Shown: positions 1 through 10,229 of the stretch, in pieces
Numbering within the stretch: the first letter of the stretch is position 1
Layout of the letters: every line of letters starts with the position of its first letter
Origin: Arthrospiribacter ruber
GTDB lineage: Bacteria > Bacteroidota > Bacteroidia > Cytophagales > Cyclobacteriaceae
DNA length: 64,000 nt
Assembly: GCF_019343195.1 (NCBI RefSeq)
Contig: NZ_RPHB01000002.1
Location: forward strand, 310,001 to 374,000
Direction of reading: 5' to 3'
The notes under the pieces: generated by a model
The model's database searches: none
Told to the model about the DNA's origin: nothing
Seen by the model: only the letters and a program-made list of their open reading frames with translations
Position numbers and translations under genes: made by a program

Positions 1-2
1 TT

Positions 3-803
3 CAGGCCAACAACCTTGAAGGCCTCTGTATTTTAGATCACAGTATTGAAGGAAAAAGTAAAATTGATCCACCCCATAAACACGATTTTTTTCTTTTCTT
101 CCTCATTGAAAAGGGAGGTGGTTACCATAGGATTGATTTCACCAGTTACCCGGTCAGCAACAAGCAGCTTCACATACTCAATCCAGGGCAGGTCCATGAT
201 TGGGAATTGGATCAAAAAACTAGAGGATACCAGTTGATGATCGGAAAAAATGAATTTGAAGAAATGGGTGGAATCCTTTATTTTCTGTCCTTATATCAAG
301 TAAAATCCCCTGTACTCCAATTATTAGATGAAGAATTCATGATTTTTCACCATGAATTTCTACAGATTCTCAATGAATCCAAGCTTCCTAAACCGGACAA
401 GGGTATTGTCCGCTTCCGTTGTAACATCATCATCAAATTGATTATCAGAGAAATTGAAAAAATCACTACCCAACATCACCGGCCTTTGATACCGGAACTG
501 TTACTAAAATACCTTTCCGATATTGATGAATTTTACAAGAAAGAAAAATCGATGGTCTTCTATGCAGAAAAGCTGAACATCACACCCAACTATCTCAACA
601 TCATCTGTAAGAAACACCTTGGAAAAACTGCATATTCTCTGATAAAATCAAGAATATCCCTGGAAGCCAAACGCTTACTTTCTATCAGTAATATTACTGT
701 TAAGGAGTTGGCATTCGAGCTTGGTTTTCAGGATCCAGCGAACTTTTCCAAGTTTTTTAGGGAAGAAACTGGGACTTCGCCAAGTGATTTTAGGAGTAAG
801 TGA
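3..803 (+). CDS. AraC-family transcriptional regulator (5' end outside window)
   Basis: The reading frame is open from the first bases, so the start lies upstream of the window. The visible N-terminal part is a cupin-like sensing domain, with the segment HKHDFFLFFLIEKGGG and then LNPGQVHDW, typical of small-molecule-binding AraC proteins. The C-terminal ~100 residues are the double helix-turn-helix: ITPNYLNIICKKHLGKTA, then VKELAFELGFQDPANFSKFF, then GTSPSDFR. It ends 79 bases before a same-strand amidohydrolase, which it may regulate; that link is inferred only from position. An internal TTG at 207 is not a credible start because the cupin sequence upstream is in frame and well formed. Confidence 0.9.
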   Translation, partial: QANNLEGLCILDHSIEGKSKIDPPHKHDFFLFFLIEKGGGYHRIDFTSYPVSNKQLHILNPGQVHDWELDQKTRGYQLMIGKNEFEEMGGILYFLSLYQVKSPVLQLLDEEFMIFHHEFLQILNESKLPKPDKGIVRFRCNIIIKLIIREIEKITTQHHRPLIPELLLKYLSDIDEFYKKEKSMVFYAEKLNITPNYLNIICKKHLGKTAYSLIKSRISLEAKRLLSISNITVKELAFELGFQDPANFSKFFREETGTSPSDFRSK

Positions 804-882
804 TAAAATTCACCTGAATCCAATTGAAATGTATCACTAAGAAAGCAACCCACTTTCTAACTTTGGAATAAATTTGCTTACT

Positions 883-2226
883 ATGTCAGATAAACAGCTC
901 AACAGAAGAAACTTCCTTTCACAAACCATAGCCCTAACAGGAGCAGGTCTATTGACATCAGGCCTGGGATTTGCGAAAAATGACAAGTCATTGGAAAGCA
1001 AATCATCGCTTTCAAACAATACCTTGAAGAACGTAAGATTGGAAACAGGTTTTATCAAAGATGAAATAGAAGTGATTGCCACAAAAACTGACTTGTTTAC
1101 AATCGTCCTCGAGGATGGAAAAATAAAGGAAATCCTACCTAATGATCCAGCTGCTGATGCCATAAATGCAAAAGGTTATCTGATGCTTCCCGCCATGAAG
1201 GACATGCACATCCATCTGGACAAAACCTATTATGGTGGTCCATGGAAAGCAAGAGAGAGTAAGTTCCGTACGGTAAAAGAACTGATAGAGCATGAAAAGG
1301 AAGTAATCCCCACCTTGTTGCCCCACTCAACTGAACGGGCACAGAAACTCATAGAACTATTGCAGTCCAAGGGTACTGATTATGCCCGAAGCCATGTCAA
1401 TATTGAACCAACATCCAAACTGGATTCGCTAAAAAACCTTCAGAAGGCACTTGAAATTAAGCAAATGGGTTTCGGGGCTGAGCTGGTAGCCTTTCCCCAG
1501 CATGGCATTTTTTATTCAGGTTCCCAGGATCTGATGAAAGAGGCAGCAGGTATGGGTATTGACTATATAGGAGGAGTTGATCCTTTCTCCATCGATGGAA
1601 ATATTGAGAAAACCATGGATTTCACTATTCAGCTTGCTTTGGATCATGGTAAAGGTTTGGACATCCACTTACATGAAACCGGTGAATCAGGTCTTAAAAC
1701 CTTGAATTACCTGGTGGCTAAAGTCAATGAAAATCCGGTACTTAAAGGCAAGACCTACCTCAGTCATTGTTTTATCATGGGTGCATTGGATGAAAAAACC
1801 CTTCAGGCAACATGTGAATCCCTAGCTCAAGCTGACATCGGAATTACTACTACAGTACCCATAGGGTATAGCGTAATGCCTATTCCAAAAATGATTGACC
1901 ATGGTATCAAGGTAATGTCAGGCACAGACTGCGTCACTGATCACTGGCAGCCATTTGGTACGGGGAGTATGTTGGATAAGGCCAAAACCATGGCTGAGCT
2001 ATACCGGTACAACCATGAATATGGATTATCCAGATGCTTGGGAATCGGAACAAAAGGAGTGACACCATTGGACAAAGATGGAAAACAGTCATGGCCAAAA
2101 GTTGGTGATGAAGCCAGTTTCAACCTGATTGATGCATCCTGTTCCGCAGAAGCTGTGGCCAGGCTTTCTCCCGTCATTCAATTATATCACAAAGGTAATT
2201 TGGTATATGAACATGAAAATTATTAG
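883..2226 (+). CDS. Tat-exported cytosine-deaminase-like amidohydrolase
   Basis: Metal-dependent hydrolase of the amidohydrolase superfamily, closest in layout to cytosine deaminase (CodA). ATG at 883 gives MSDKQLNRRNFLSQTIALTG, a twin-arginine signal, so export to the periplasm is likely; a TTG three codons upstream is less attractive. Metal-site motifs occur in order: KDMHIHLDK, then DIHLHETGE, then LSHCF, then SGTDCVTDHW, which carries the catalytic Asp. Stretches such as RSHVNIEP and ELVAFPQHGI also match the CodA pattern. The substrate cannot be read from sequence; deamination or hydrolysis of a cyclic amide or N-heterocycle is the family expectation. Export is unusual for a true cytosine deaminase, which is cytoplasmic. 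Confidence 0.85.
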   Translation: MSDKQLNRRNFLSQTIALTGAGLLTSGLGFAKNDKSLESKSSLSNNTLKNVRLETGFIKDEIEVIATKTDLFTIVLEDGKIKEILPNDPAADAINAKGYLMLPAMKDMHIHLDKTYYGGPWKARESKFRTVKELIEHEKEVIPTLLPHSTERAQKLIELLQSKGTDYARSHVNIEPTSKLDSLKNLQKALEIKQMGFGAELVAFPQHGIFYSGSQDLMKEAAGMGIDYIGGVDPFSIDGNIEKTMDFTIQLALDHGKGLDIHLHETGESGLKTLNYLVAKVNENPVLKGKTYLSHCFIMGALDEKTLQATCESLAQADIGITTTVPIGYSVMPIPKMIDHGIKVMSGTDCVTDHWQPFGTGSMLDKAKTMAELYRYNHEYGLSRCLGIGTKGVTPLDKDGKQSWPKVGDEASFNLIDASCSAEAVARLSPVIQLYHKGNLVYEHENY

Positions 2227-2256
2227 ATACACCAAGATAGGAACTTTTACAAAAAG

Positions 2257-2287
2257 AAACTGAAAACTATAAAGGGCCTTTCAGTTT
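2257..2287 (+). terminator. Possible terminator after the amidohydrolase
   Basis: Perfect 9-bp inverted repeat, AAACTGAAA and TTTCAGTTT, with a 13-nt loop, 30 bases after the amidohydrolase stop. A broken T-rich stretch follows. The stem is AT-rich, so this is only a candidate. Confidence 0.35.
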
Positions 2288-2367
2288 TAAAACTTTTTGC
2301 CTTCTTTTGGGCTACCTTCACGGTCAATGTACATTCCTTCTGTTCTTGCCATCGCTTACTTAAGTCA

Positions 2368-3951
2368 ATGATGAAACGCTTTATCCAATGTTCAATCATA
2401 ATAACTTTTGCAATCCTAAAAACACCTGAATCCATAGGACAAAACATTACAGGTTATTTAAAGCTTATAGAAGTAATTGACCAAAAAGAACATTTTGAAT
2501 CTGAAAAAAGGACTCGTATAGCTGAATTAAGGGAGAAAATTGAAGCAAAAAATCAAAAAGACAACTATTATGTCAGAGATCTTGAGTCACTCCATAAAAT
2601 TTATCTGAAATATAACTTTGACTCTGCGATACATTTTGGATTGTTGATGGGCCAAGAGGCTCGACGCTTAAATAGAGAAGATTTAGAAATCCTTTCCAGG
2701 ATTAAAATAGCCAATACCTTGATAAGTGCCGGCATATATGGGCCGGCACTAGATTCCTTAAACAAGGTTTTTGAGGAAAAGATACCAGTCTCGCATAAGG
2801 AAGAATTTTTCTTTACCAAAGCAAAATTATTTTTTGACATGGCAGATTACAATGGAAGCTTTTACTTCCACCAACTGAATGATTCCGGCCTTATTTATCT
2901 CGACTCAGCTTTAATTCACACTAAAGATCAAAGTTTACACGGTTCTTATTCCGGTCTAAAATTGCTCCGAAAAAGAAATTTTGACGAAGCTGACATGGTC
3001 TATAGTAAACTCCTGAAAGAATTTTCACTCGATGACCGACAATTTGCAGTAGATGCCAGCGCATATTCCTATATTCTGGAGCAGAAGGGAAACAAAAAAG
3101 AAGCTATTGACTGGTTGGTCGAAGCTGCAATTTTGGATATAAAGACAAGTAATAAAGAAAACCTGGCCTTAATTAAACTCTCTCAAATGGCATATGAACA
3201 AGGAGAGCTTGACATATCCAGCAAATTTCTTCTTTCTGCCTTGGAGGATGCTATCACATATGGTGCAATTCAAAGGAAGTTTCAGATATTGGATATTTTA
3301 CCTGTTATTGATGCAGCCAAATTAGAATTAACTGAAAATCAAAAAATTAAATTCCAGGTTTTATCCATTGGCTTAGTAATACTATCTTTATTTATAATAG
3401 TTTTTCTGGTAGTAGTACTCCGTCAATACAAGAAACTGAAAGAAGCAAGAGATCTTCTCAGAAGGTCAAACATAAAGCTGAAAGAAGCTAACCTGATTAA
3501 AGAAGAATACATTGGATATTTTTTCAAATCAAATACTGAGTACATGCAGAAACTGGAAAAATTGACTTCAGGAATTGATTCAAAACTGATAAATAATAAA
3601 ATTCACGAAATCAAACCTTTGTTAGCCAAGTACAATCAAAAAAAGGAAAGGCAAACCATGTTCAATGCCTTTGATTCTGCATTTCTGAAAATTTTCCCGG
3701 ATTTCGTCCCCCAGTTTAATTCCCTATTTCTTGAGGAAAACCAAATTTTATTAAAAGACAACGAACTACTTAATACTGACCTTCGGATATTTGCCCTGAT
3801 GCGATTAGGTATAACGGACACTGAAAAAATTGCTCTTATTTTAAATTATTCAGTAAGCACCATCCACTCTTACAAATCAAGAATAAAAAGTAAGTCTATA
3901 AAATCAAATGAGGAATTCGAAGACGCTATCAAGCAAATTTCATCAATATAG
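2368..3951 (+). CDS. SusR-like membrane regulator (TPR + TM + DUF6377-type)
   Basis: Probable transmembrane regulator of the neighbouring glycan locus. An N-terminal signal sequence (residues 1-24) precedes a helical TPR-like region to about 325. A transmembrane helix follows at about 330-350 (VLSIGLVILSLFIIVFLVVV), then a charged coiled-coil linker. The C-terminus carries NTDLRIFALMRLGITDTEKIA and YSVSTIHSYKSRIKSK, a LuxR/HTH-like end seen in DUF6377 proteins. B. thetaiotaomicron SusR, which senses maltose and activates sus genes, has the same general plan. The gene lies directly upstream of susC and on the same strand. Assignment rests on architecture and neighbourhood; maltose sensing is inferred. 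Confidence 0.75.
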   Translation: MMKRFIQCSIIITFAILKTPESIGQNITGYLKLIEVIDQKEHFESEKRTRIAELREKIEAKNQKDNYYVRDLESLHKIYLKYNFDSAIHFGLLMGQEARRLNREDLEILSRIKIANTLISAGIYGPALDSLNKVFEEKIPVSHKEEFFFTKAKLFFDMADYNGSFYFHQLNDSGLIYLDSALIHTKDQSLHGSYSGLKLLRKRNFDEADMVYSKLLKEFSLDDRQFAVDASAYSYILEQKGNKKEAIDWLVEAAILDIKTSNKENLALIKLSQMAYEQGELDISSKFLLSALEDAITYGAIQRKFQILDILPVIDAAKLELTENQKIKFQVLSIGLVILSLFIIVFLVVVLRQYKKLKEARDLLRRSNIKLKEANLIKEEYIGYFFKSNTEYMQKLEKLTSGIDSKLINNKIHEIKPLLAKYNQKKERQTMFNAFDSAFLKIFPDFVPQFNSLFLEENQILLKDNELLNTDLRIFALMRLGITDTEKIALILNYSVSTIHSYKSRIKSKSIKSNEEFEDAIKQISSI

Positions 3952-4371
3952 ATTTTCTTAAGAATCATCCCGATTTTCAGAAAGACCACAACTTTTATGA
4001 GTATAGTGGCTTAGTTTTTTAAGTGAAACGGTTTGATTCTACTCTAAACTAATCATACATATTTATCTGGTTTACTGATATTTATAATTTTTATTCTTTG
4101 ATTTCACTTAATTATGGTTTGATTTTTTGTGAATCTTTTCCAACAATCTAAAATTTGGATGTTTACAATTTTCTTTGGGAGAACCGCATTGATGGTTCTC
4201 TCATTAACCCAAAATCATAACCAAATGTACCCTCCCATTTTCAAGAATTCAGATCCCTGAAAACTTCTATCAAAAATAGAAGCACATTCCAACATCACAT
4301 TATAACCCCAGAGGCAACGCCATATGGATTGCACTGGAAGGATATTGTCTAAACCTTAAATAACCTGATAA
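3952..4371 (+). promoter_or_regulatory. susC leader region with inverted repeat
   Basis: Gene-free 420 bases between the regulator and susC, presumably carrying the sus promoter. At 4179-4200 there is a perfect inverted repeat, GAGAACC-N8-GGTTCTC, which could be an operator or a leader hairpin. I found no exact TAnnTTTG box here; TATTCTTTG near 4093 is the nearest look-alike but has one base too many. Confidence 0.4.
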
Positions 4372-7353
4372 ATGAAAAAAAAATACCGATTCAAAAATTT
4401 TCAAGTGAAATGGCCCATTTTTCTATGGATGCTGGCTTTGTCATGTAGCCAAATTCATGGTTCTTTTGCCCAAAATCAAAATAATTACAGTGGAACTGTA
4501 AAAGATTCGCTAAATGAGCCTATACCAGGGGTGAGTATTGTAATTAAGGGCACCACTATTGGAACTGTAAGCGATTTGGACGGAAGCTTTAACCTACCTG
4601 TAAGAAGTGATTCAGATATATTAGTATTTTCTTTTATTGGCTATGTTACTCAGGAAATTCCAGCTCAGAACAACAGCATAATAAATATTGAATTGTTGGA
4701 GGATATGGTAGGCCTAGAAGAGATGGTCGTAATCGGATATGGAACTGCGCAAAGAAAAGACCTTACAGGAGCTGCTTCAAATATTACCAGTGAAAACTTC
4801 AATAGAGGTGCTATAACCAATCCCCTTCAGCAAATAGCAGGAAGGGCTGCAGGAGTCAACATAACTCAGGTTGGCAGTGAGCCTGGAACCAATCCAAGTG
4901 TTCGGATCAGAGGTATTACTTCCCTCATCGGTGGAAACGATCCATTAGTTGTAGTAGATGGTATTCAAGGAAATATGGATTTACTGAACCAAATACCAAC
5001 GGCCGAAATTGAGTCAATTGACATTTTGAAAGATGCTTCAGCTACAGCAATTTATGGCTCTAGGGGAGCAGCGGGTGTTATCATCGTAAGTACAAAAAAA
5101 TCCAAAGCTGGAGTATCTACAATAGAATATACCGGTACTACCTCAGTAGATGTTTTAGCCAATAGACTGGAAATGCTCAGTGCCGAAGAATGGAGAAGAC
5201 AGGCAAACCTTTGGGGAGTTCCCGCATCAGCTGATTTTGCTTCGAACACTGATTGGTACAACATCCTTACCCAACAAGGCATGACCAATAACCATACGGT
5301 ATCCTTAGGAGGAGGGACAGAGAACTTCAACTACAGGGCATCAATTGCTGCGATTTTACAAGATGGAGTAGTAATTAACTCCGGTAATAGCAATTACATT
5401 GCTAATATACAAGCAACCCAGTCCGCTTTAGAAGGTAGGTTAAAGCTTTCTTTCAGCTTAAACAACAGCATTAGAAATAATCAAGGTAGTCCAGGGAACA
5501 TCGGGCGTGCCAGTTTCACTTCCAATCTTATTTCAAACGCATTTGTTTCCAGGCCTACCGATCCAGTATTTTTTGAAGATGGAAATTACTTCTCTGATCA
5601 GAATGTGTTTCACTATATTAACCCTTATGCGGTAGCCCAGACGGTAATCAATGAATCCGAGACAGTCAACCAATTTGGAAGTTTAAAAGCAGATTTTGAA
5701 ATAATTGAAGGACTGAACATAAACTGGTTTGGTAGTTGGAGGAAAATCAACCATAACTCAGGCTATTTTGCCCCTGTATCTTCAACCATTCCTTCGGCAA
5801 TAGACCAAAATGGAATCGCGAATGTTTCTAACAACCGTACTGATGAAAAACTAACCAATTTAAGTCTTAATTATCAAAAGGATTTGGGGCACCATTCTTT
5901 CAATGCTATAGGAGTGTATGAATGGCAAAGGCAGACTTACCAAGGAAGCTTTGCTCAATCAAAAGGCTTTATCAATGACCTTACCTCCTACCATGCCTTG
6001 CAACTGGGCTCAATAGATAGGCATTTGCCCGGTGACATATCTTCTTATAAGAACGACCGTACATTAATTTCCATTCTGGGCAGGATCAATTATAATTATA
6101 ATGATCGGTACCTTTTCACTGCAAGTATGAGAAGAGATGGATCATCAGTATTTGGTGCTGGTAATAAATGGGGCAATTTTCCTTCTGTTTCGGCTGCTTG
6201 GAGACTATCGGAAGAAAAATTCCTAAATGGATTTCAGGCCGTTTCTGATTTAAAATTTAGAGTGGGATATGGCATAACAGGTAATCAACAAGGACTATAT
6301 CCTCAACAGTCACTCCAATTGGTGAATGCTTCCGGCACCACATATTTTGGAGAGTCACTGATCAATAATTATGTGGTTTCTCAAAATGCCAATCCAGATT
6401 TGATGTGGGAAACGAGACATCAAACAAATATTGGAATAGATTTCTCATTATTTAACCATAAAATCGGTGGTACCATTGACGTATTCTCAGCGACTACTAA
6501 CAACCTTCTGTTCCATTACAGTGTTCCGCAACCTCCGTTCCCATATGGTTCTATGGCTGCCAATATTGGCAGTGTGCTAAATGAAGGAATTGAAGTAAGT
6601 CTGAATTACTCCTTACTGGAAAACAAGGATTGGTCCATCATGTTAGCAGGAAATTTTTCTCTTTTGAGAAATGAGGTACTGAGTTTAAGCGGTTCTTTGA
6701 ACGGGGTAGAATTGGTCACCAATAATGTAGGATGGGGTATGAACTCCTTTTTGATTGAAGGTTATCCGATAGGTACATTTTTCATTCTTGAAAATGATGG
6801 CAAAGAAGCAGGCACAAATGAAGAACGGGTAGTGGATAGAAATGGGGATGGCATCATTGATCAGGGAAACTTCAGTGAGGATCGCTATATAGCTGGTTCT
6901 GCCTTACCTACTTATACTGCTGCATTCACACCTAAAATCAGGTATAAAAGGTTTCACCTGGATATGGTATGGAGAGCGTCAGGTGGTAATAAAATCTATA
7001 ACCGTATCCGCAGGGATTTTAGTATGTATGAAACGCTTGGAATCTCTAACCTGCTTCAAAGCGCTGAAAACCTCGGTCTGTTCACAACCCAATATGCTTC
7101 TGATCTATGGTTGGAGGATGGTGACTTTATCAGGCTTGACAACCTTACTTTGAGCTATGACCTAATGAATTTGAATTCAAGGTGGTTTAAATCCAGTGTT
7201 GTTTCAATTACCGGCAACAATTTACTCCTGTTTACAAAATATTCCGGATTAGATCCCGAACTCAATGCTTCTGGAGGAAGTGGTACTGGAATGGACTTTG
7301 GCATTTATCCAAGAACAAGAAGCATTGCACTTAGTCTACAATTTTCGTTTTAA
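4372..7353 (+). CDS. susC: SusC-type TonB-dependent outer-membrane glycan transporter
   Basis: 993 residues, the usual size for SusC. A signal peptide ends near SFAQNQ. A carboxypeptidase-regulatory-like domain follows (YSGTVKDSLNEPIPGVSIVIKG), then the SusC hallmark segment VIGYGTAQRKDLTGA, a plug domain (LIGGNDPLVVVDGIQG, DILKDASATAIYGSRGA) and a long beta-barrel ending in LSLQFSF with a terminal aromatic. It imports oligosaccharides across the outer membrane using TonB energy and forms a lidded complex with the SusD product next door. The adjacent amylase and SusE-like protein point to starch or maltodextrin as substrate. That assignment is by context. Confidence 0.93.
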   Translation: MKKKYRFKNFQVKWPIFLWMLALSCSQIHGSFAQNQNNYSGTVKDSLNEPIPGVSIVIKGTTIGTVSDLDGSFNLPVRSDSDILVFSFIGYVTQEIPAQNNSIINIELLEDMVGLEEMVVIGYGTAQRKDLTGAASNITSENFNRGAITNPLQQIAGRAAGVNITQVGSEPGTNPSVRIRGITSLIGGNDPLVVVDGIQGNMDLLNQIPTAEIESIDILKDASATAIYGSRGAAGVIIVSTKKSKAGVSTIEYTGTTSVDVLANRLEMLSAEEWRRQANLWGVPASADFASNTDWYNILTQQGMTNNHTVSLGGGTENFNYRASIAAILQDGVVINSGNSNYIANIQATQSALEGRLKLSFSLNNSIRNNQGSPGNIGRASFTSNLISNAFVSRPTDPVFFEDGNYFSDQNVFHYINPYAVAQTVINESETVNQFGSLKADFEIIEGLNINWFGSWRKINHNSGYFAPVSSTIPSAIDQNGIANVSNNRTDEKLTNLSLNYQKDLGHHSFNAIGVYEWQRQTYQGSFAQSKGFINDLTSYHALQLGSIDRHLPGDISSYKNDRTLISILGRINYNYNDRYLFTASMRRDGSSVFGAGNKWGNFPSVSAAWRLSEEKFLNGFQAVSDLKFRVGYGITGNQQGLYPQQSLQLVNASGTTYFGESLINNYVVSQNANPDLMWETRHQTNIGIDFSLFNHKIGGTIDVFSATTNNLLFHYSVPQPPFPYGSMAANIGSVLNEGIEVSLNYSLLENKDWSIMLAGNFSLLRNEVLSLSGSLNGVELVTNNVGWGMNSFLIEGYPIGTFFILENDGKEAGTNEERVVDRNGDGIIDQGNFSEDRYIAGSALPTYTAAFTPKIRYKRFHLDMVWRASGGNKIYNRIRRDFSMYETLGISNLLQSAENLGLFTTQYASDLWLEDGDFIRLDNLTLSYDLMNLNSRWFKSSVVSITGNNLLLFTKYSGLDPELNASGGSGTGMDFGIYPRTRSIALSLQFSF

Positions 7354-7486
7354 TCGAAAACTTTGAACAGATCAATTCAAGCAATATGTATATACCCAGG
7401 TCAGAAAGAGAAACTGTATTCAAACTCCAATATCGCTTAATGAGCTAGGTGTAAGATTTAACAAAAATAAAGACAATAATAAACAT

Positions 7487-8992
7487 ATGAATAAGATATC
7501 CTCAATAATCATAATCCCGGTTTTACTATTTTCAGCTTGTATGGATGTGGGAGAAAAGGTGTATGACAAATATTCCGCAAGTGAATTTTATGCCACACCT
7601 GAAGGTACAGCATCGGCCTTAGCCGGAGTCTACGCCCAAATCCCCGGCAATTGGGGCGGTGTAGGTTATGCCGGAGCTGATAATGGTTGGTACGACCTGA
7701 ACTGTATGACAACGGATGAACAGGTTATTCCACATAGGAATACAGGTGATTGGCAACTAGACTTTGCCCGCTTGCATCAACGGCAGTGGTTACCTGCTGA
7801 TGGAATCAATGCAAATGCCTGGAATTGGCTTTACCGATCGGTATTTCTTGCCAATCTCGCTGTGGAGCAATTAGAAAATGCCGGAGCTGAACCTACTTCT
7901 ATTGCAGAGGCAAGGGTCTTACGTGCCTTCTTTTACTATTTACTAATGGATGCTTATGGAAACGTCCCTCTTTATGACAGCAATGATATTCCTGTCAATG
8001 AAATCCAACAAGCCAATAGATCAGATGTTTTTGATTTTGTCAGTTCAGAACTAGAAAACTATATCGAAGATCTAAGTACAAGCAAAGGGGGGCAATATTA
8101 CGGGAGATTTACAAGATGGGCAGGCCATGCCCTACTTGCAAAAGTATATTTAAATGCTGAGGTATATACAGGAACAGCTATGTGGGAAAAATGCCTGGAA
8201 CAAATCGAAAAATTAGAGTCCGGAGGCTTCTCTTTACACCCTGCATCAAATGATCCTTCCCATCCTTTGGGAAACACCTATTATAATCTATTTGGAGACA
8301 GGTGTCCTGATGATGAAACCATTCTTGCTATCTATACCCAATTAGATGTAGTAGGAAGAAATATTCTTACTGTCAGAAGTCTTAGGGGAGCAGATGGCAA
8401 CCTACTCATTGGGGCCAGTGCATGGAATGGGTCTGTAGTCCCACAGGGCTATGTGGAAAAATTCAGTGATAATGACATCCGAAAGAGACAATTCCGGTTT
8501 GGTAATACGCCCTATGGCCCTCGTCCAGCAGGATTTATGGTTTATGAGCTTGAAATTTCAAACTTGGATAATCCTGGCGCTGACCCACTTGCTGGAGCCA
8601 GAAACATTAAATTTTGGCCAGCAGCACCTGTAAATAGCGGGGGGGCATCTAACGACTTCCCCATTTTCCGATATGCAGATATCTTGTTGATGAAAGCAGA
8701 ATGTCTTATCCGCACAGGCAATCCCCAACAAGCCAAAACATATGTGGACCAAATCCGGGAACGTGCAGGGCTTGATGCTTTAACAGAAAACCCAACCTTA
8801 GAAGATGTTTACGAAGAAAGAGGTTTTGAACTTTCATGGGAAGGCCACAGAAGACAGGATATGATACGATTTGGGACATTTACCCAAGCAAATGGTTTTA
8901 TCCCTGCTGTTGATGACACTTATTTGCTATTCCCTATTCCTACCCATGCACTGAATACTAACCCTAACTTAAATCAAAATCCAGGTTGGTAA
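7487..8992 (+). CDS. susD: SusD-type surface glycan-binding lipoprotein
   Basis: 501-residue RagB/SusD protein. The lipobox LLFSACMD gives Cys at residue 18, for lipidation and surface display. Family marks include YASEF-like SASEFYATPEGTASALAGVY near the start, the helical TPR core (AEARVLRAFFYYLLMDAYGNVPLY), FRYADILLMKAECLIRTG, the C-terminal YEERGFELSWEGHRRQDMIRFG, and the usual closing motif LNQNPGW. It caps the SusC barrel and binds glycan at the cell surface. It starts 133 bases after susC and is surely co-transcribed with it. Confidence 0.93.
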   Translation: MNKISSIIIIPVLLFSACMDVGEKVYDKYSASEFYATPEGTASALAGVYAQIPGNWGGVGYAGADNGWYDLNCMTTDEQVIPHRNTGDWQLDFARLHQRQWLPADGINANAWNWLYRSVFLANLAVEQLENAGAEPTSIAEARVLRAFFYYLLMDAYGNVPLYDSNDIPVNEIQQANRSDVFDFVSSELENYIEDLSTSKGGQYYGRFTRWAGHALLAKVYLNAEVYTGTAMWEKCLEQIEKLESGGFSLHPASNDPSHPLGNTYYNLFGDRCPDDETILAIYTQLDVVGRNILTVRSLRGADGNLLIGASAWNGSVVPQGYVEKFSDNDIRKRQFRFGNTPYGPRPAGFMVYELEISNLDNPGADPLAGARNIKFWPAAPVNSGGASNDFPIFRYADILLMKAECLIRTGNPQQAKTYVDQIRERAGLDALTENPTLEDVYEERGFELSWEGHRRQDMIRFGTFTQANGFIPAVDDTYLLFPIPTHALNTNPNLNQNPGW

Positions 8993-9104
8993 TACAATTC
9001 ACCTAATAATCTATAAGAATCCGGATCTGAATAAAGTCCTAAAAGCTGGGTACTTCAACATTTGGTTCGGTTTCCATTGACCATTTAAAAGCAAACATAT
9101 ACCT

Positions 9105-10190
9105 ATGAAATACTCTAATCTTGGAAGGATATTGAAATTATTTCTTTATCTGCCCTTTACTGTGTTCATCTCTTGCCAGGAAGATGCTGAACTTACATAT
9201 TTACGGTCTGTAAATTTTGATCAAGCCCCGGAGATTGACAATCATTTAATTGTATTAACTGAAGATAACTTTGATTCTGAGGAATTGAGCGTTTCTTGGG
9301 GTGAAGTAGACTTTCATTTGGATGCACCCGTAACTTTTAGCATTCAATTCACTGTAATTTCTGATACAACTTTTTGGGAGCAAGCACATACAGTTGAAGT
9401 AGGAAATAATCGATACCAGAAATCCTTTACTGGACTGGAGATTAATGAAATTGCTTCATACCTCGGTCTGGAGCCCAATGAACAGCACAACATGGCACTT
9501 AGGGTCAGTGCCTTTGTCAACAGGCCTGTTTTTTCATACGCCGTTCCTTTCTTATTGACCCCCTTTGAAGCAATACTCTCCTACCCCAGTTTATGGGTTC
9601 CTGGTGAATATCAGGGCTGGGATCCCAGCACAGCACCACAGTTGGTTTCAAAGAATAGTGACGGGATTTACGAAGGCTACTTTTATTTACCTGACGGAGG
9701 TTCAATGGAATTCAAGCTTACTGCACAACCTGATTGGGAGCCTATGGCATATGGTGATGGAGGAGATGGAGTTTTGATTGAGGCAAATTTCCCCGGAGCA
9801 AATTTTTCTGTATCAGAAGGTGGATATTACTTGTTCTTGGTAGATCTCAATGAGATGGTTTACCAGCTTAAAAAAACTGAATGGGGAATAATCGGTGGTG
9901 CTACCCTAGGTGGTTGGGAAAATGACACTGAAATGTCATTTGACCCTGTTTCCCAAACCTGGAACTTGGATACTTTCCTCACGACTGATGGAAGTTTTAA
10001 ATTTCGTGCTAATAGAAACTGGGAACTGGATTTTGGAATTGATGAAAATGGTCAATTGGCTTATGCCAACCATCCTTGGTTACCATATAATGACCAGCCC
10101 CAAATATCAGTAACCCAATCGGGCAACCACAGGATCATTTTAAACCTTAGTGACCCAGAAAATTATCATTTTGAATTAATACAACTTTAA
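9105..10190 (+). CDS. SusE/SusF-like starch-binding outer-membrane lipoprotein
   Basis: 361 residues with lipobox VFISC (Cys near residue 24). An N-terminal SusE-type Ig-like domain (ELSVSWGEVDFHLDAPVTFSIQFTV) is followed by two tandem carbohydrate-binding-like modules. The first starts at LWVPGEYQGWDPSTAPQL and includes FKLTAQPDWEPMAYGDGG; the second starts at WGIIGGATLGGWENDTEM and includes FKFRANRNWELDFG. Aromatic-rich repeats of this kind bind starch on the surface in SusE and SusF. With one Ig domain and two binding modules it resembles SusE (SusF has three). It sits between susD and the amylase. Confidence 0.85.
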   Translation: MKYSNLGRILKLFLYLPFTVFISCQEDAELTYLRSVNFDQAPEIDNHLIVLTEDNFDSEELSVSWGEVDFHLDAPVTFSIQFTVISDTTFWEQAHTVEVGNNRYQKSFTGLEINEIASYLGLEPNEQHNMALRVSAFVNRPVFSYAVPFLLTPFEAILSYPSLWVPGEYQGWDPSTAPQLVSKNSDGIYEGYFYLPDGGSMEFKLTAQPDWEPMAYGDGGDGVLIEANFPGANFSVSEGGYYLFLVDLNEMVYQLKKTEWGIIGGATLGGWENDTEMSFDPVSQTWNLDTFLTTDGSFKFRANRNWELDFGIDENGQLAYANHPWLPYNDQPQISVTQSGNHRIILNLSDPENYHFELIQL

Positions 10191-10229
10191 AATATTGGAT
10201 TCTTAAATTCAAAGTAAAACTCACATAAA

